A stretch of 15,873 nucleotides of DNA from JBBDJB01 sp040880125 (GTDB lineage: Bacteria; Planctomycetota; Planctomycetia; Pirellulales; JBBDJB01), in NCBI GenBank assembly GCA_040880125.1, contig JBBDJB010000047.1:1-15873 (forward strand). Direction: 5' to 3'. Below the pieces are notes generated by a model. The model searched no databases and was not told the origin of the DNA. It saw nothing but the letters and a program-made list of their open reading frames with translations. The translations under genes were made by a program, and so were the position numbers. This document shows positions 14,328 through 15,873 of this stretch, piece by piece; position 1 is the stretch's first letter; each line of letters begins with the position of its first letter.

Positions 14328-15572
14328 TTAAACCCGCTTGATGATGGCGACCGAGTTGATCCCCAGCATCCCGAATGAATTGTTGAGGATGTACTCGACG
14401 GACTTGGTCTCGCGCGGCTCGCCCAGCACCAGGCCCGGCAGCTCGCAATCCGGATCGAGTTGATCGACGTTGATCGTCGCGTGGCACAGCCGGTCCTGGA
14501 AGGCCGGCAGGTTTCCGGTCAGCTCCAGCACTCCGGCGGCGCCCATGGCGTGGCCGATGAAGCTCTTGGTGTTGTTGATGTGCGTGCGAGGCGACTGGCC
14601 GAACACGCGGCGCAGCGCGATGCACTCCTGCGCATCGCCCTCGGTCGTTCCCGTGGCGTGCGTGCTGACGATGTCGATCTGCTCGGGCGCGAGATCGGCC
14701 CGCTTCAGCGCGGCCCGCATGCACTCGGCCTGGCGGTCCGGGTTGGGCAGCACGAAGTCGCTGGCGTCGCTGTTCATGGCGTAGCCGACCAGCTCGCCGT
14801 AGATGTTCGCGCCGCGACGCCGGGCGTCGCTCATCCGCTCCAGCACGTAGATGCACCCGCCCTCAGCCACGACGATGCCGTTGCGGTCCCGGTCGAACGG
14901 ACGGGATGCCCGGGCAGGATCCTCGTGCGTGGCCAATGCGCCCTGGCTCTTGAAGCTGGCGAAGATACCGAACGTGTGAATGCTCTCGGAGACGCCGCCG
15001 GCCAGGGCCACGTCGCACTCGTCCAGCCGCAGCATCTGGGCGCCCTGGATCACTCCGGCGTTGCCCGCCGCGCAGGCGGCGCCGATCGTGTAGTGCGGGC
15101 CGGTGATGCCCATGTTCAGCGAGATCTCGCCGGCGGGATTGTTGGCCACCGTGCGAGGGTTGTGGTGGTGTGACCAGAACTTGGTGTCGTAGTCAAAGCC
15201 CTTGAGCTCGTAGATCTCGTTCTCGGTCTCGACGTTGCCGTGCTCGGTGACGCCGATGTAGATGCCTACCCGAGAGGGATCGACGTTCGGCCAGTCGATG
15301 CCGGCATCGGCCACCGCCTCGTTCGCACAGTAGACTCCCACGCTACCGGCCCGAGTGCCGCGGCGGACGTCCTTCTTTTTCTGGTGGCGCAGGGCGTCGA
15401 AGTCGCACTTGCCGGCCAGCGTATCGCCCACGTAGCGAATGTTGTACGCCGTCACGCCGCTACGGCCTTCCAGCAGGTTCGCACGGAACTCCGGCAGGCT
15501 GTTGCCATTGGGAGCCGTCAAACCGATCCCGGTAATGACGATCCGCTGGTTGTCGGGCAGAGGGGCAACCAT
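14328..15572 (-). CDS. fabF: FabF-type beta-ketoacyl-ACP synthase
   Basis: This 414-residue condensing enzyme has the thiolase fold. The catalytic triad of the FabF type is complete: Cys167 (TIGAACAAGNAG), His305 (STHATGTTEGDAQE) and His341 (NNTKSFIGHAMGAAG), with Lys336 in the conserved NTKSFIGH. The C-terminal loop reads NNSFGMLGINS where FabF has NSFGFGGTN, so the gating phenylalanine is Met402 and the next glycine is Leu403. It therefore probably accepts an unusual acyl chain (inference). It is the first gene of the cluster and starts 36 nt from a plausible transcription start. Since Cys is present it should condense, unlike a chain-length factor, which lacks Cys. Confidence 0.93.
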   Translation of the reverse strand: MVAPLPDNQRIVITGIGLTAPNGNSLPEFRANLLEGRSGVTAYNIRYVGDTLAGKCDFDALRHQKKKDVRRGTRAGSVGVYCANEAVADAGIDWPNVDPSRVGIYIGVTEHGNVETENEIYELKGFDYDTKFWSHHHNPRTVANNPAGEISLNMGITGPHYTIGAACAAGNAGVIQGAQMLRLDECDVALAGGVSESIHTFGIFASFKSQGALATHEDPARASRPFDRDRNGIVVAEGGCIYVLERMSDARRRGANIYGELVGYAMNSDASDFVLPNPDRQAECMRAALKRADLAPEQIDIVSTHATGTTEGDAQECIALRRVFGQSPRTHINNTKSFIGHAMGAAGVLELTGNLPAFQDRLCHATINVDQLDPDCELPGLVLGEPRETKSVEYILNNSFGMLGINSVAIIKRV

Positions 15573-15614
15573 GCTGCGACCGGACGGGTGAGGGGCAGTG
15601 TACGGAAACCCCTG

Positions 15615-15643
15615 AGACTAATGCTTGCCGGCGAGTTTGACAA
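15615..15643 (-). promoter_or_regulatory. Possible promoter for the acyl cluster
   Basis: On the minus strand: TTGTCA (complement of 15638-15643), a 17-nt spacer, and TAGTCT (complement of 15615-15620). The -35 is good and the -10 weak. Transcription from about 15608 would give a 36-nt leader before ATG 15572. Confidence 0.35.
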
Positions 15644-15714
15644 GAAGCAGTCAGACTGCGACGGGCAGGATAAACAGGTTAACTTGGCAAGATGGTGGAG
15701 ATGCGGCGTGGAGC

Positions 15715-15739
15715 GTGGCACAGACATTCTTGTCTGTGC
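15715..15739 (+). repeat. 25-bp repeat element
   Basis: It is identical to 12332-12356 (GTGGCACAGACATTC then TTGTCTGTGC). No other gene or structure is evident from 15644 to the right edge except the direct repeats at 15828. Confidence 0.85.
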
Positions 15740-15827
15740 CTGAGGACGTGTTGCGACGCTCATTGTCGGGATGGCGGCCACGTCGAATCCAAGGGCCAAG
15801 AAGAGCACGGCTGGACAAGTGTACGGA

Positions 15828-15873
15828 CCGGACAGATAGGTAACAGTTGTTCGGACACATGGGTGACACTTTT
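15828..15873. mobile_element. Possible insertion-sequence end, cut by the window edge
   Basis: Two imperfect 19-nt direct repeats, CCGGACAGATAGGTAACAG (15828-15846) and TCGGACACATGGGTGACAC (15851-15869), agree at 14 of 19 positions with a 23-nt period. Repeated transposase-binding sites near a terminal TGTCAC-like end are usual in IS21- and IS481-type elements. No transposase is visible, so the call rests on this pattern alone. Confidence 0.4.

Overview
The window looks like chromosomal DNA from a planctomycete, most likely of the Pirellulales type. Three things point there: a DUF1549/DUF1553 gene followed directly by a Tat-signal DUF1501 gene, Tat-exported Gfo/Idh/MocA and sugar-isomerase-like proteins, and GC-rich intergenic DNA crowded with short palindromic repeats. 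The placement is inferred from gene content; there is no rRNA or other marker gene.

Layout. Bases 1-597 hold no convincing gene, only copies of a hairpin repeat and a likely sigma70-type promoter. A plus-strand sugar cluster follows: Gfo/Idh/MocA oxidoreductase (598-2046), TIM-barrel isomerase/epimerase (2154-3044) and ThuA-like protein (3194-3982), then a small DUF2283 protein (4019-4225). On the minus strand, a DUF2089-type helix-turn-helix regulator (5001-4648) and a three-helix membrane protein (4645-4286) form a two-gene operon with a recognisable promoter. The gap 5002-5879 holds a near-perfect sigma54 promoter on the plus strand and, about 200 nt downstream, a long hairpin. Next is the plus-strand DUF1549/DUF1553 (5880-7649) and DUF1501 (7668-8936) pair. 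A repeat-filled convergent gap (8937-9485) separates it from the last block.

The last block is a minus-strand cluster read from 15572 down to 9486: beta-ketoacyl-ACP synthase, acyl carrier protein, two different CrtI/phytoene-desaturase-type FAD oxidoreductases, a FabZ-type dehydratase and a FabI-type enoyl reductase. This is a compact type II fatty-acid-like assembly line with two FAD-dependent desaturase/isomerase-type enzymes. In gene content it recalls the clusters proposed for ladderane lipid synthesis in anammox planctomycetes, but no ketoreductase, thioesterase, radical SAM enzyme or phosphopantetheinyl transferase is visible here. It is the best candidate in the window for an undescribed pathway, with an unusual polyunsaturated or modified acyl chain as the inferred product. 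The synthase and enoyl reductase both carry substitutions at positions normally conserved in FabF and FabI.

Four recurring short repeat types fill the gaps: a CT-rich palindrome, a 25-bp element, a 29-bp hairpin whose arms covary between copies, and a lead-in sequence that joins the CT-rich palindrome into a compound element of about 65 bp. The right edge carries two imperfect direct repeats that look like the end of an insertion sequence continuing outside the window.
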